Position numbers and translations under genes: made by a program. The notes below the pieces were generated by a model. The model worked only from the letters and a program-made list of their open reading frames with translations. It ran no database searches and was not told the origin of the DNA. DNA of 64,000 bases. Origin: Methylonatrum kenyense. Lineage in GTDB: Bacteria > Pseudomonadota > Gammaproteobacteria > Nitrococcales > Aquisalimonadaceae. The stretch lies in assembly GCF_023195885.1 (NCBI RefSeq), contig NZ_JALPKO010000003.1:186001-250000 (forward strand), written 5' to 3'. Each line of letters starts with the position of its first letter. The stretch's first letter is position 1. This document shows positions 8,942-19,670 of this stretch, in pieces.

Positions 8942-11900
8942 GCGATATCGAGAACCCCGCCCCGAATCGTGACGCCGTCGACAGGGAAACCGCGTCCCCG
9001 CAGCGCAGGCGCGGCATTGTGCGCCGCCTGCTGGCTGGTCTCTGGCTGGTGCTCGCCAAGTTCAGCCGCCTGATTTATATCCTGCTGCTGACCATCCTCG
9101 TGATTCTCGGCTGGTTCCTGTTCACCACCAGCGGTGCCCAGTGGCTGGCCGAGCGGGCAATGGACGAGGAACCTCGTCTCGCGGTGACGGTGAAGGGCGG
9201 CAGCCTGTTCGGCGGACTGCGGCTGGAGGCCATCAGCTGGCATGACGAGGATGCCGTCATCGCCATCGATTCGGCCGACACCCGCTGGAATCTGCTCTGC
9301 CTGATGCACCTGCGGGTCTGCCTGGATCGCCTGCACGTTGACGGTGTCAACGTGTCGCTGCAGACCGGTACGGCGGCGCGCGAGGAGGCCGACGCCACGG
9401 AGCCGGACGATGATGGCGCGTTCTCGCTGCCGGTGACCGCGAATTTCCCGGATATTCGGCTAACCGACGTGGAGATGACGATTGACGGTCAGAGCGTCCG
9501 CTGGGGGCGTCTGGACCTGGCGGGTGCCCTCGGCAGGGAACGCCTGCGCATCGACCGTTTCCACACCGAGGGACTGGATGTCCGCCTGCCGGAGTTGCCG
9601 GTGGCGGATGCCGCCAACGGCCACCAGGAACCGACCGACGCCCCCGCCGCCGGGGCCGACGCGGCGGAAGGGTTGCCGCTGCCGTTCGCGATCACTCTCG
9701 ACGACATCCGGTTGCGTGACACACGATTTGATCTCGCCGGCGACGTGCAGGAACTTCCCCGGCTGGACCTGGCGCTGGATCTGGAGACGGACCGTGTTCA
9801 CCTCCGCAACCTGGAACTCGGCGGCCTGACCCTGCGGATCCCGGATTCCCTGCTCGAGGTCACGGAGCAGGAGCTTGCCGAACAGGCGGAGCCCGCGGGA
9901 ACGCGCGACGCCGATGCTGCGCCGACCAACGATGCCGCGACCGAATTCAGGCTTCCGTTCGTCCTGCAGATAGATCATGTCGCGATCAGCGACACGCGGG
10001 TCTTCGTCGACGGTACCCGCCAGTCGCTGGGGCTGCTGCGGCTCTCCGGGCGGCTGGACCAGGACGGCCTGCTGTTGAGTGAACTGCGCACCGAGGACCT
10101 GCGGCTTAATATCCCGGACTGGGTGCTGGAGGCTGCCGAGGTGGCGCCAGCGGAGGTCGCCGGCACGGAGCCGTCGGCAGCGGAGCCGGAACCCAACGAC
10201 GCGCCGCTGTTGCCGGAACGGATCGAACTGCCGTTCGCAGTCCGTGTTGACGACGTCAGCCTGCTGCGGAGCAGGGTGCTGATGCAGGGCGAGGAGCATC
10301 GGCTGGATGCACTCCGGCTGAAGTTCTCACTGGACGAGTCGCTGTTCCATCTACAACAACTGGATATCGAGGGTGGACGCCTGGCGCTGGCCGAGCCCGC
10401 GGAAACCGACGACGACGAGGTCATCACCGAGCAGGGCGAACTGGACCTCGTGGCCCTGCTCGATCCGGCTCTGCGCGAGGCGCTGGAATTGCCGGAGCTG
10501 GTCCTGCCGCTGGCGGTTCGCGTAGATGGCATCGGTATCCGCGATATCGAACTGCGCCTTGGCGAGGAGCTGCATCGACTGGACACGCTGGATCTGACGC
10601 TTCGTGGCGAGCAGTCGGCACTGGAGCTGGATCTGGCGCTGGTGATGCCGGACCTGCAGGCGGAGCTTGCTGCTGCCGTTGAGCTGGCCGGAGATTATCC
10701 GCTGGCCCTTGCCCTGGCCTTGCGTGCCGAAGCCATTCCCGGCCTGCCGGAGCTGGACCCGGCAGAGCTGGTCCTGAACCTGGATGGTGACCTTGCCGAC
10801 CTGGGTATCGACCTGGAGCTGAGCGGGCCCGCCAATCTGCGCCTGGGCGGCCGGCTGAATGCGCTGGATCCGGCCTATCCGATGGATCTGGAACTCGCCT
10901 GGCGGGAGCTTGCCTGGCCGCTGGACGGCGACGAACTGCTTGCTGCCAGCGAACGGGGCCGAATCGCGTTGCGCGGTGATCTGAACGGCCTGCGCATCGA
11001 ATCGGACCTGGCAGTCGACGGCGCGGATATCCCGAGCAGCGACTGGACGCTGGCCGCGGATGCCGATTATCGCGGCGTCGAGGCGCTTTCCCTGCAGGGC
11101 AATCTGCTCGACGGTCGGTTGTCGCTGGACGGCGCGGCCGGCTGGGACGATGGCTACCACTGGGATCTGGCGCTGGACTGGTCCGGTCTGAACATTGCCC
11201 AACTGGTTGATGGCGCGCCGGACACGGTTTCGGGTCTGCTGCGCAGTCAGGGCCGTCTGGACGGCGATGAGCTGAGCCTGGACGCGGAACTTGCCAGGCT
11301 GAGAACCGAACTGGAGGGGCAGGTGGTCACCGCCAGCGGACGGGTCAGCCATCGGTCGGGGCAGGATTGGCAGGTCCATGCCTTCCGCGCCGAGGCCGCG
11401 GATGGCCATCTGGCCCTGAGCGGTCGTGTCGGCGACGAACTGCGGCTCAGTGGCGAACTCGACCTGCCGGCCCTGGACGTCCTGCTGGCCGATCTGCGCG
11501 GCGGCATCAGCGGTAGTTTCGAGACACGCGGGCCGCTGGAGACGCCGGATATCGATCTGGCGCTGAGCGGCCGCGGTCTGGGCTGGGCGGAGCTGGCGGA
11601 ACTGGACCGGCTTGAATTGAATGCGGGCATACGACGCCTGGGCGAGGCCGACAGCGAACTGCAACTGGAACTCGGTGGTATCGAGTTGCCGGAACAGGAT
11701 GTCACCGTGGGTTCGCTGTCGCTGGCCCTGGAAGGGCGTCAGTCCGCACACCGGTTGCGGCTGGCGGTGACCGATGCGCCGGCGGAACTGGAACTGGCAT
11801 TGCGCGGCGCGCTTGGTAGCGAGCTGCACTGGAATGGCAGCCTGGACGAGGTCGTGGTCCGTTCCGGTGACCTCGCGCTGATGCTGGAACAGGCGGTCGG

Positions 11901-13653
11901 TGTGCGCTGGGATCCCGCGCGCCAGCAGGCCCTGGTCGAGGCGCACTGCTGGCGTCATGCCAGTGCACGGCTCTGTGCCGAGGAGCGGCTGGAGTTGGGT
12001 GCCCGGGGCCAGGCAGCGCTGCAACTGCGTGACTACGACATGCGGGACCTCGAGCTCTGGCTGCCGGATGGTGTGACCACCGAGGGCCTGCTCGGGCTGC
12101 GGCTGCGGGCGAGCTGGAGTGATGATGGCTCTCTGCCGGTGGTTGACGCGCTGTTCCGGATCGTCGATGGCGGTGTCCGCTTCGAGTCCGATCTTGACGA
12201 TGGTCTGGATCCGGAGACCCAGGAACTGCGTTTCCGGGAATTTTCGGTCGCGCTGGACCTGGACCGTGATCGCCTGAACAGCGGCCTGGTGCTCGATTCG
12301 GAGGACTTCGGCCAGGCACGGGTCAGCGCCCTGATCGATATCGACGAGAATGGCGAACTCGGCGCCATGGATGGCGAGTTGTCGCTGCGCGAGCTGAACC
12401 TTGCGGTGCTTGAACCGTTCTTCCTGGAACTGCGGACCCTGCGTGGCGAGATCACCGCCGACGGCCGGCTCGGCGGACATGTCCGGGACCCGCGGTTCAA
12501 TGGTGAACTGCGCCTTCGCGACGGCATGGTGGAAACCCTGGCCGTCCCCGTTGCGCTGGAGGATATCGCGCTGCAACTGGATGTACGCGAGACCCGCGCC
12601 GATCTCAGCGGCGGCTTTCGCAGCGGCGACGGGCGTGCCGAGATCAACGGTGAGGCGGACTGGTCCGGTGACTCCTGGGGGGTGGATGTGACACTCCGTG
12701 GCGAGCGGCTGGACGTGGCCTACGACACCATTGCCTCGCTGAAGGCGAGTCCGGACCTGCGTCTGCGGGTGCGTCCGCAGGAAGTACGGCTCGGCGGCAG
12801 GATCGAGATTCCGGAAGGCGATATCACGATCCGCGAGTTGCCGGCCTCGGCGGTACGCGTCTCCGGCGACGTGATCGTCATCGACGACGAGCTGGAGCCG
12901 GAGGATGAACCTGATCCGGATGAACCCATCCCCACCGTCGAGGGCTGGGACATCAACACCAACATCGAGATCGTGCTCGGCAACCGGATTCACCTGTCCG
13001 GCTTCGGCCTGACCGGCCGGCTGACCGGCAATCTGCGGATCCTGCAGGAAGGCGAGGGCGCGCCCCAGGGCAACGGCGAGATCAATATCCTTGACGGCCA
13101 GTACCGCGCCTACGGCCAGCGGCTGGTGATTCGTCGTGGCCAGTTCGTGTTTGCCGGGCCGCTGGACCGGCCGCGCATCCTTGTCGAGGCCGTGCGCGAA
13201 GTGCCGCGCTATGACGTGGTCGCCGGTCTGCGGGTTGAGGGTGACCCGGACGACCCGCGGGCCAGCCTGTTCTCGGAACCGTCGCTGCCGGAGGAGGAGG
13301 TGCTGTCCTATCTGCTGCTCGGCAGGCCGCCGGGCCGCGGCGGCGAGGGCGACGATGTCATGGTGCGCGCGGCGTTGGCACTGGGCATGGCCGGTGGCGC
13401 CGGAACCGCGACTGCAATCGCCGAAGGCCTCGGTGTGCAGGATTTCCAGATCGACACGGCCGGCGATGGCGAAGACACCCAGGTCATGGTCGGCGGCTAC
13501 ATCGGCCCGAATCTGTTCCTCAGCTATGGGGTGGGGGTGTTCGTGCCGGTCAACGCCCTGACGCTGCGCTATGAGCTGACCAACAATCTGTACCTGGAGG
13601 CGGTAAGCAGTCTGGAGAATGCCCTCGACCTGTTCTACACGTTCCAGTTCTGA
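8938..13653 (+). CDS. tamB: Translocation and assembly module TamB (AsmA/VPS13-like bridge protein)
   Basis: This 1571-residue protein has one N-terminal membrane helix (residues about 40-62), a very long repetitive beta region rich in Leu/Asp/Glu, and the conserved TamB C-terminal domain (from about residue 1290, through the VEGWDINTNIEIVLGNR stretch to the final LDLFYTFQF). It spans the periplasm from the inner membrane to TamA, and the family is thought to carry phospholipids and help outer-membrane protein assembly. It is larger than E. coli TamB (1259), through extra repeat segments with acidic linkers (residues about 135-520). It is coupled to tamA by an ATGA overlap and to the following peptidase by TGATG. 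Confidence 0.94.
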   Translation: MSDIENPAPNRDAVDRETASPQRRRGIVRRLLAGLWLVLAKFSRLIYILLLTILVILGWFLFTTSGAQWLAERAMDEEPRLAVTVKGGSLFGGLRLEAISWHDEDAVIAIDSADTRWNLLCLMHLRVCLDRLHVDGVNVSLQTGTAAREEADATEPDDDGAFSLPVTANFPDIRLTDVEMTIDGQSVRWGRLDLAGALGRERLRIDRFHTEGLDVRLPELPVADAANGHQEPTDAPAAGADAAEGLPLPFAITLDDIRLRDTRFDLAGDVQELPRLDLALDLETDRVHLRNLELGGLTLRIPDSLLEVTEQELAEQAEPAGTRDADAAPTNDAATEFRLPFVLQIDHVAISDTRVFVDGTRQSLGLLRLSGRLDQDGLLLSELRTEDLRLNIPDWVLEAAEVAPAEVAGTEPSAAEPEPNDAPLLPERIELPFAVRVDDVSLLRSRVLMQGEEHRLDALRLKFSLDESLFHLQQLDIEGGRLALAEPAETDDDEVITEQGELDLVALLDPALREALELPELVLPLAVRVDGIGIRDIELRLGEELHRLDTLDLTLRGEQSALELDLALVMPDLQAELAAAVELAGDYPLALALALRAEAIPGLPELDPAELVLNLDGDLADLGIDLELSGPANLRLGGRLNALDPAYPMDLELAWRELAWPLDGDELLAASERGRIALRGDLNGLRIESDLAVDGADIPSSDWTLAADADYRGVEALSLQGNLLDGRLSLDGAAGWDDGYHWDLALDWSGLNIAQLVDGAPDTVSGLLRSQGRLDGDELSLDAELARLRTELEGQVVTASGRVSHRSGQDWQVHAFRAEAADGHLALSGRVGDELRLSGELDLPALDVLLADLRGGISGSFETRGPLETPDIDLALSGRGLGWAELAELDRLELNAGIRRLGEADSELQLELGGIELPEQDVTVGSLSLALEGRQSAHRLRLAVTDAPAELELALRGALGSELHWNGSLDEVVVRSGDLALMLEQAVGVRWDPARQQALVEAHCWRHASARLCAEERLELGARGQAALQLRDYDMRDLELWLPDGVTTEGLLGLRLRASWSDDGSLPVVDALFRIVDGGVRFESDLDDGLDPETQELRFREFSVALDLDRDRLNSGLVLDSEDFGQARVSALIDIDENGELGAMDGELSLRELNLAVLEPFFLELRTLRGEITADGRLGGHVRDPRFNGELRLRDGMVETLAVPVALEDIALQLDVRETRADLSGGFRSGDGRAEINGEADWSGDSWGVDVTLRGERLDVAYDTIASLKASPDLRLRVRPQEVRLGGRIEIPEGDITIRELPASAVRVSGDVIVIDDELEPEDEPDPDEPIPTVEGWDINTNIEIVLGNRIHLSGFGLTGRLTGNLRILQEGEGAPQGNGEINILDGQYRAYGQRLVIRRGQFVFAGPLDRPRILVEAVREVPRYDVVAGLRVEGDPDDPRASLFSEPSLPEEEVLSYLLLGRPPGRGGEGDDVMVRAALALGMAGGAGTATAIAEGLGVQDFQIDTAGDGEDTQVMVGGYIGPNLFLSYGVGVFVPVNALTLRYELTNNLYLEAVSSLENALDLFYTFQF

Positions 13654-14369
13654 TGGCTGAGGAACGGCTCGAGATCAATGGCAGGACCCACGCCGTGCGG
13701 GTCCGGCACAGCCGCCGGCGCACGGTCGGGCTGTATCTCAGCGCCAGCGGCAGCATCGAGGTCCGTGCGCCGCATCGCTATCCGCGCTATCTGATTCGTC
13801 GCTTCCTGGAGAGCCGCCGCGACTGGCTGGCCCGCAGCCTGCGGCGGATGGCGAGTCTGCCACCACCGTTGAGCTGGCAGCACGGCAGCCACTGTCCGTT
13901 GCTCGGTGAACCGCTGACGCTGGATGTGGTGCGCAGTGGCCGTCCCGGCGTGCAGCACCGGGGCGATTCGCTGCGGGTTGTGCTGGGGGATGGAGATGGC
14001 AGTTCCGAGCGGGTCGAGCGACTGGTCCGGGAGTGGTTCCGGCGGGCAGCGAGACCGGTGTTCGAGCAGGCGATTGCCGCCTGGTGGCCGCGCCTCGGCC
14101 TCGGCGACAGTCGCTATCCGCCGCTGAAACTGCGGGCCATGCGCCGCCGCTGGGGCAGCTGCGCCAGTCACGGCGGCATCAACCTGAATCTCTGGCTACT
14201 CGGCGCGCCCCGTGATTGCATCGACTACGTGGTGGCGCACGAACTCTGTCACCTCCGAGAATTCAACCACGGCCCCGGATTCCACCGTCTGATGGACCAG
14301 GTACAACCCGACTGGCGCAGCCGCGAACAACGCCTGCGTGAGCACGAGCGGCTGTATCCGCTGGCGTAA
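13653..14369 (+). CDS. YgjP-like zinc metallopeptidase (SprT/M48-related)
   Basis: This 238-residue protein carries the YgjP domain: WGSC at 167-170, the zinc motif HELCH at 196-200 and a third ligand in the FNHGPGFHRLMDQ stretch. Proteins of this family are predicted metal-dependent hydrolases, sometimes annotated as M48-type peptidases; the physiological substrate is unknown. It has no signal peptide, so it is likely cytoplasmic. Its start overlaps the tamB stop by one base (TGATG), making it the third gene of the tam operon. It converges on typA. Confidence 0.88.
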   Translation: MAEERLEINGRTHAVRVRHSRRRTVGLYLSASGSIEVRAPHRYPRYLIRRFLESRRDWLARSLRRMASLPPPLSWQHGSHCPLLGEPLTLDVVRSGRPGVQHRGDSLRVVLGDGDGSSERVERLVREWFRRAARPVFEQAIAAWWPRLGLGDSRYPPLKLRAMRRRWGSCASHGGINLNLWLLGAPRDCIDYVVAHELCHLREFNHGPGFHRLMDQVQPDWRSREQRLREHERLYPLA

Positions 14370-14383
14370 CGTAAAACCTAAAA

Positions 14384-14409
14384 CATAAAACGTAACACTT
14401 TGTTTTATG
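14384..14409. terminator. AT-rich inverted repeat between convergent ygjP-like and typA genes
   Basis: CATAAAAC (14384-14391) and GTTTTATG (14402-14409) form an 8-bp stem with a 10-nt loop at the junction of two convergent genes; the right arm overlaps the typA stop codon. The stem is weak and has no GC clamp, so a terminator role is only a possibility. Confidence 0.3.
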
Positions 14410-16228
14410 CCGATTCCCGCTGCTTATCGTAGCGCTTCCGCTCGTGCTCCTTGAGGAACTTCTTGCGCAGGCGGATCGCGGCCGGCGTGACCTCCACCAG
14501 TTCGTCGTCGTCGATGAACTCCAGCGCCTGTTCCAGGCTGAAGCGGATCGGTGGCGTCAGCAGCAGGTTGTCGTCGTTGCCGGCGGCGCGCACGTTGGTG
14601 AGCTGTTTCGCCTTCAGCGGATTGACCACCAGATCATTGTCCCGCGAGTGGATGCCGACGATCATGCCCTCGTAGACTTCCTCGCCGTGGCCCAGCAGCA
14701 GCTTGCCGCGTTCCTGCAGGTTGAACAGGGCATAGGCCAGCGCCTTGCCTGGCCCATTGGCAATCATCACGCCATTGATCCGGCGGCCGAAGCTGCCGGG
14801 CTTCATCGGCCCGTAGTGATCGAACACGTGGTACATCAGGCCGGTGCCCGAAGTGGCGGTCAGGAATTCGGTGCGGAAGCCGATCAGGCCCCGCGACGGG
14901 ATGATGTAGTCCATGCGCACGCGGCCCTTGCCGTCGGGCTGCATGCCCTGCATTTCACCGCCGCGCTCGCCGAGCTTCTCCATCACCGCGCCCTGGGTGT
15001 TGTCCTCGACATCGACGGTGAGCTGTTCGAACGGCTCCTGTCGCACACCGCCTTCTTCGCGGATGATCACCTCGGGCCGGGATACGCCGAGTTCGTAGCC
15101 CTCGCGGCGCATGTTCTCGATCAGCACCGAGAGGTGCAGTTCGCCGCGGCCGGACACGCGGAAGCGGTCCGGGTCATCGGTCGGCTCGACGCGCAGCGCG
15201 ACGTTGTGCACCAACTCCCGATCCAGCCGTTCGCGAATCTGGCGCGAGGTCACGTACTTGCCGTCCTTGCCGGCGAACGGTGAGGTGTTCACCTGGAAGG
15301 TCATGCTCACGGTGGGCTGATCCACGGTAAGCGGCGGCAAGGCCTCGACCCTGGCCGGATCACACAGCGTGTCGGAAATGTTCAGTCCATCGATGCCGGT
15401 GAACGCGATGATGTCACCGGCCTGGGCCTCGGCTACCTCGGTCCGGTCCAGGCCAAGGAAGCCCAGGACCTGCAGGATCCGGCCGTTGCGCTTGCCGCCC
15501 TCGGCATCGACCAGGGTCACCGGCAAATTGGTCCGCACGCGCCCGCGCTTAACCCGCCCGATTCCGATGACACCCACGTAACTGCTGTAGTCCAGTGAGC
15601 TAACCTGCAACTGGAACGGTCCTTCCGGGTCCACGTTCGGCGCCGGAACGTGGTCGACGATGGCCCGGAACAGCGGCTGCATATCGCCTTCACGCACATC
15701 GGAATCATCCGATGCATAGCCGTTCAGGGCGGAGGCGTAGATCACCGGAAAATCCAGTTGCTCGTCGCTGGCGCCCAGCCGGTCGAACAGATCGAAGGTC
15801 TGGTCCAGCACCCAGTCCGGGCGGGCCCCGGGACGGTCCACCTTGTTGATGCAGACCATTGGCAGCAGACCGGCCTCCAGGGCTTTCTGGGTCACAAAGC
15901 GGGTCTGCGGCATCGGGCCGTCAACGGCGTCGACCAGCAGCAGCACCGAGTCCACCATTGACATGACGCGCTCGACCTCGCCGCCGAAATCGGCGTGGCC
16001 CGGGGTGTCGACGATGTTGATGCGGTAGTCGTTCCAGCGGATCGCCGTGTTCTTGGCCAGGATCGTGATGCCGCGTTCTTTCTCGAGATCATTCGAATCC
16101 ATGATCCGTTCGCCGGCGGCGGCCTTCCCTTCCAGGGTGCCGGACTGCTGCAGCAACCGGTCGACGAGCGTGGTCTTGCCATGGTCAACATGGGCGATGA
16201 TGGCGATATTGCGTAGGTTCTGAATCAC
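14405..16228 (-). CDS. typA: Ribosome-associated translational GTPase TypA/BipA
   Basis: This 607-residue EF-G-like GTPase helps ribosome assembly and adaptation to stress and cold. G1 is [10 protein letters not shown] (residues 12-21), followed by ERGITI, the G3 motif [15 protein letters not shown] and the G4 motif [10 protein letters not shown]. The TypA-specific C-terminal domain follows and ends with a basic tail ([19 protein letters not shown]). Length matches the family. The long intergenic region upstream (16229-16452) is shared with divergent sixA. Confidence 0.97.
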   Translation of the reverse strand: MIQNLRNIAIIAHVDHGKTTLVDRLLQQSGTLEGKAAAGERIMDSNDLEKERGITILAKNTAIRWNDYRINIVDTPGHADFGGEVERVMSMVDSVLLLVDAVDGPMPQTRFVTQKALEAGLLPMVCINKVDRPGARPDWVLDQTFDLFDRLGASDEQLDFPVIYASALNGYASDDSDVREGDMQPLFRAIVDHVPAPNVDPEGPFQLQVSSLDYSSYVGVIGIGRVKRGRVRTNLPVTLVDAEGGKRNGRILQVLGFLGLDRTEVAEAQAGDIIAFTGIDGLNISDTLCDPARVEALPPLTVDQPTVSMTFQVNTSPFAGKDGKYVTSRQIRERLDRELVHNVALRVEPTDDPDRFRVSGRGELHLSVLIENMRREGYELGVSRPEVIIREEGGVRQEPFEQLTVDVEDNTQGAVMEKLGERGGEMQGMQPDGKGRVRMDYIIPSRGLIGFRTEFLTATSGTGLMYHVFDHYGPMKPGSFGRRINGVMIANGPGKALAYALFNLQERGKLLLGHGEEVYEGMIVGIHSRDNDLVVNPLKAKQLTNVRAAGNDDNLLLTPPIRFSLEQALEFIDDDELVEVTPAAIRLRKKFLKEHERKRYDKQRESA

Positions 16229-16452
16229 TGGGTTTCCACTGGTCTGTTGCGGCGCGACATGCGAGCCGCGCGCATTATCCGTTGTTCGACAGGCAGATAC
16301 AAACTGGATTTCACGGCATTTTTTCCACCGTGGCAGGCGTTTCCGCGTGGCCGATGGAACAGGTTATAGTCCGTCGGGGGAACACCGAACGATAAAATGC
16401 CGGGCGGCCGCCGCAGGTCGACGCGCAACCGAGAGACTGGAGGGCAGGAGGC

Positions 16453-16950
16453 ATGCAGCGGATCGTGCTATTTCGTCATGGACCGGCGGAGGAGCCCTCG
16501 GACGAGCTCGCCGATATGGCGCGCGCACTGACCGACAAGGGACGCAAAAAAACCGAGAAGGCTGCCCGTGGCCTGAGCACCCTGCTGGGCTCGGTGGATC
16601 TGTTGCTGAGTAGCCCGTTGCTGCGGGCGGTGCAGACCGCCGACATCGTGGATGAACACCTGCATGTGCCGCGCCGCGAGGAAACGGCCTTGCTGGAGCC
16701 GGCTGCCGATCCCCAGGGTCTGATTGACTGGCTGGCGGAGGATGGCTCCGAGCTGGCGGTGTTGATCGGCCATGAGCCCCACCTGAACCACCTGGCCGGG
16801 CTGTCGCTGACCGGAAATCCGGACGGTTTCCTGGTGTTCCGCAAGGCGGGTGCCGGGATGATCGAGTTTCCCGACCGGGCGGCCAGTGGCAGGGCGGAGT
16901 TGCGCTGGTTGCTGTCACCCTCCCACCTGACCCGCAAACCCGCCACCTGA
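16453..16950 (+). CDS. sixA: Phosphohistidine phosphatase SixA
   Basis: This 165-residue member of the histidine phosphatase superfamily has the RHG motif at residues 8-10 (catalytic His9), LLSSPLLRAVQTADI and the second histidine in VLIGHEPHLNHLAG. SixA removes phosphate from histidine-phosphorylated proteins such as HPt domains or the nitrogen phosphotransferase system. Length agrees with E. coli SixA (161). GGAGG upstream (about 16440) supports the ATG. The gene overlaps ppx by one base (TGATGG), so the two are probably translated together. Confidence 0.9.
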   Translation: MQRIVLFRHGPAEEPSDELADMARALTDKGRKKTEKAARGLSTLLGSVDLLLSSPLLRAVQTADIVDEHLHVPRREETALLEPAADPQGLIDWLAEDGSELAVLIGHEPHLNHLAGLSLTGNPDGFLVFRKAGAGMIEFPDRAASGRAELRWLLSPSHLTRKPAT

Positions 16951-18476
16951 TGGCCTTATTGCCACTCCGCCGCCGTCGGACGCCGGAGATCGTGGCAGCG
17001 GTGGACCTGGGTTCGAACAGCTTCCACATGGTCGTCGCGCGCCAGGAACAGGGCACGCTCAAGGTGCTGGACCGGATCAAGGAGATGGTGCGGCTGGCTG
17101 CCGGTCTGGGGAACGATGGCCTGCTGGCGCCGGATGCTATCGAGCGGTCCATCGCCTGCCTCGAGCGGTTCGGCCAACGGCTGCGGGAATTGCCCCGTGG
17201 CAGCGTTCGCGCCGTTGGCACCAATACCCTGCGAAATGCGTGTAATGCACGTGAGTTCATGCAGCAGGCCGAGCAGGCGCTGGGTCATCCGATCGAGGTG
17301 GTTTCCGGCGTCGAGGAGGCGCGCCTGGTGTACCTGGGGGTGGCCGACGGCCTGGCCGATGACGGCCTGCGGCGCCTGGTGGTCGATATCGGTGGCGGAA
17401 GTACCGAGTTGATCGTCGGTGCAAGCCACGAACCCCGGATAATGGAGAGCCTGGAAATGGGCTGCGTCGCCATCAGCCAGCGCTACTTCGCCAACGGCAA
17501 GTTCGACAAGGCCTCGGTGGCGAAGGCCAGACAGGCGGTGCTGCAGGAACTGGAACCGGTTGAACGTCGCTATCGACGGGCGGGCTGGGAGCAGGTGGTC
17601 GGCACCGCCGGCACCATTCGCGCCGTGCAATCCGTGATCAGCAATCAGGGCTGGAGCGAGGGCCCGATTACTGCCGATGGCCTGGCGCAAGCGGTCAAGG
17701 CCGTGCTCAAGGCCGGTTCGGTCAAGAAGCTGGACCTCAAGGGCCTGGGTAACGATCGGGCGCCGGTGTTCATCGGCGGCGTGCTGGTGCTCGAGGGTGT
17801 CTTTCGCAGCCTCGGCATCGAGACCATGGAGGTGTCCGAAGGGGCGCTCCGCGAGGGCCTGCTGTACGACCTTCTCGGTCGTTTCACGGCGGCGGATATC
17901 CGCGACCAGTCGGTGTCTGCGCTGGCGAGCCGCTACCATGTGGATGGCGACCAGGCCGCGCATGTGCAGGCCACCGCCCTGGACTGCTTTGCCCAGCTTG
18001 CCGATGACTGGGAACTGGATCACGACACGGAGCAGTGGCTGTCCTGGGCCGCCCAGTTGCACGAGATCGGCCTGGATATCGCTCACAGCCAGTATCACAA
18101 GCACGGCGAATACATTGCCCGGCATGCCGATCTGGCCGGTTTTTCCCAGCGGGATCAACTCATTCTGTCGACCCTGATCCGTACCCACCGACGCAAGTTG
18201 AACGACAATCTGTTCAAGGAGTTGCCGGACAGCCTGCAGCGACCGGTCAGTCGCTTGGCCATTCTGCTCCGGCTGGCGGTGGTGCTGCATCGCGGGCGTC
18301 CGCAGGATGGCATTCCACCGGTGCGCCTCGAACTGGATGCCGACAACGGCAGTCTCGGCCTGGCCCTGGATGCTGGCTGGTATGCGGCGCATCCCCTGGC
18401 GCAGGCGGATCTGGACGAGGAGGCGCGCTACCTGAAGGGACTTGACATGAAACTGGATTTCCGGCCGGCGGACTGA
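16950..18476 (+). CDS. ppx: Exopolyphosphatase / guanosine pentaphosphatase (Ppx/GppA)
   Basis: This 508-residue enzyme has an actin-like ATPase fold: phosphate-1 loop AAVDLGSNSFHMVV (near residue 14), VVDIGGGSTELIVG (near 145) and VVGTAGTIRAV, followed by an HD-like C-terminal domain from about residue 310 (HEIGLDIAHSQYHKHGEYIA). It degrades inorganic polyphosphate or converts pppGpp to ppGpp. Together with ppk1 on the opposite strand 2 kb away it forms a polyphosphate synthesis/degradation pair, though the two are not in one operon here. Confidence 0.93.
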   Translation: MALLPLRRRRTPEIVAAVDLGSNSFHMVVARQEQGTLKVLDRIKEMVRLAAGLGNDGLLAPDAIERSIACLERFGQRLRELPRGSVRAVGTNTLRNACNAREFMQQAEQALGHPIEVVSGVEEARLVYLGVADGLADDGLRRLVVDIGGGSTELIVGASHEPRIMESLEMGCVAISQRYFANGKFDKASVAKARQAVLQELEPVERRYRRAGWEQVVGTAGTIRAVQSVISNQGWSEGPITADGLAQAVKAVLKAGSVKKLDLKGLGNDRAPVFIGGVLVLEGVFRSLGIETMEVSEGALREGLLYDLLGRFTAADIRDQSVSALASRYHVDGDQAAHVQATALDCFAQLADDWELDHDTEQWLSWAAQLHEIGLDIAHSQYHKHGEYIARHADLAGFSQRDQLILSTLIRTHRRKLNDNLFKELPDSLQRPVSRLAILLRLAVVLHRGRPQDGIPPVRLELDADNGSLGLALDAGWYAAHPLAQADLDEEARYLKGLDMKLDFRPAD

Positions 18477-18494
18477 TGGTGTCTTTCTTGTCGC

Positions 18495-19670
18495 TCACAG
18501 AAACAGGCTGCCGGCGCCGGCCGACAGCAGGATAAGCAGCCAGACCGGGATGCGGCCCCAGGCCAGGGCTGCAATGACGCCGACGGCAACAAGGCCATCA
18601 CGCCATTGCGACAAGCCGGCGGTCATGACCGGGTCGTAGAATGCCGCCGCCAGGATTCCTACCACCGCGGCGTTGACACCACCGAGCAGCAGGCGAATGC
18701 GGTGGTTGCCGCGAACGCGCTCCCAGAACGGCAGTATTGCGAGTACCAGCAGGCTGCCGGGCAGGAAGATCGCTACCACGGCCAGGATCCCCAGGCCAAT
18801 GCCGCCGGCGCTGCTGCCAATCAGGCCAGCGAAGGAGAACAAGGGGCCCGGCATCGCCTGGGCCAGGCCGTATCCGGCGAGAAAGGTGTCCGAGGAGATC
18901 ATCCCGGTCTGTACGGTTTCCGCGTGCAGCAGTGGCAGCACGATATGGCCGCCGCCGAAGACCAGGGCGCCGGCCCGGTACATGGAGTCGAGCACGGTCA
19001 GTGCCATCTGATTACCCAGGCCGGCAAGCAGCGGCAGACCCAGCAAGCCAGCAAGGAACAGAGCGCCGGCAATCAGGCCGCCACGCCGGCCGATTGAAAG
19101 CCGCAGACCACTGCCGGTTTGGGCTGCCGACGCAGGTACCAGCCAATGCGCCAGCACGGCCCCCAGCGCAATGCCCGCGAGCTGACCCAGTACCGTGGGT
19201 ACGAACAGCGCTAGCAGGCAGGCGAGGGCGGCAATGAGCAGGCGATTGAAGTCCGGCGTCAGGCTGCGTGCCATGTTCCAGATGGCCCAGGCAACCACAC
19301 CCACGGCGGCCGCCTTCAAGCCCTGCAACAGGCCGGCATGCTGGCTCAGGTCCGTGCCGCTCAGTGTCAGTCCCGCGGTGATCATCAGCAGCGCCGACGG
19401 CGCGGTGAAGGCCAGCCATGCGGCAACGGCACCCGCTGCGCCGGCGCGGTGCAGGCCGATGGCCATGCCGACCTGGCTGCTCGCCGGGCCCGGCAGGAAC
19501 TGACACAGGGCAACCAGCTCCGCGTAGGCGCGGCTGTCGAGCCATTGCCGCTCGCGGACGAATACCGTCTGGAAGAATGCCAGGTGGGCCACCGGGCCGC
19601 CGAACGAGGTCAGCCCGAGTTTCAGGAAGGCGGTAAAGACCTCGCGGACCGTCCCCGGGCGTTCAGTCAC
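18495..19670 (-). CDS. chrA: ChrA-family chromate efflux transporter
   Basis: This 391-residue membrane protein contains two CHR domains. The first holds GLTSFGGPVAHLAFFQ (near residue 16) and CQFLPGPASSQVGMAIG; the second holds GALVFGGGHIVLPLL and YGLAQAMPGPLFSFAG. About ten hydrophobic segments are visible. ChrA proteins export chromate, and many chromosomal copies have unknown natural substrates. The start overlaps the stop of the upstream four-repeat periplasmic gene by 8 bp, so the two are probably translated together. Confidence 0.9.
   Translation of the reverse strand: MTERPGTVREVFTAFLKLGLTSFGGPVAHLAFFQTVFVRERQWLDSRAYAELVALCQFLPGPASSQVGMAIGLHRAGAAGAVAAWLAFTAPSALLMITAGLTLSGTDLSQHAGLLQGLKAAAVGVVAWAIWNMARSLTPDFNRLLIAALACLLALFVPTVLGQLAGIALGAVLAHWLVPASAAQTGSGLRLSIGRRGGLIAGALFLAGLLGLPLLAGLGNQMALTVLDSMYRAGALVFGGGHIVLPLLHAETVQTGMISSDTFLAGYGLAQAMPGPLFSFAGLIGSSAGGIGLGILAVVAIFLPGSLLVLAILPFWERVRGNHRIRLLLGGVNAAVVGILAAAFYDPVMTAGLSQWRDGLVAVGVIAALAWGRIPVWLLILLSAGAGSLFL

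Noticed and set aside
10351-12993. 880-codon antisense open frame inside tamB
   Set aside because: High GC and the repetitive Leu/Asp/Glu codons of tamB keep the opposite frame free of stops. It has no ribosome site or family motif.
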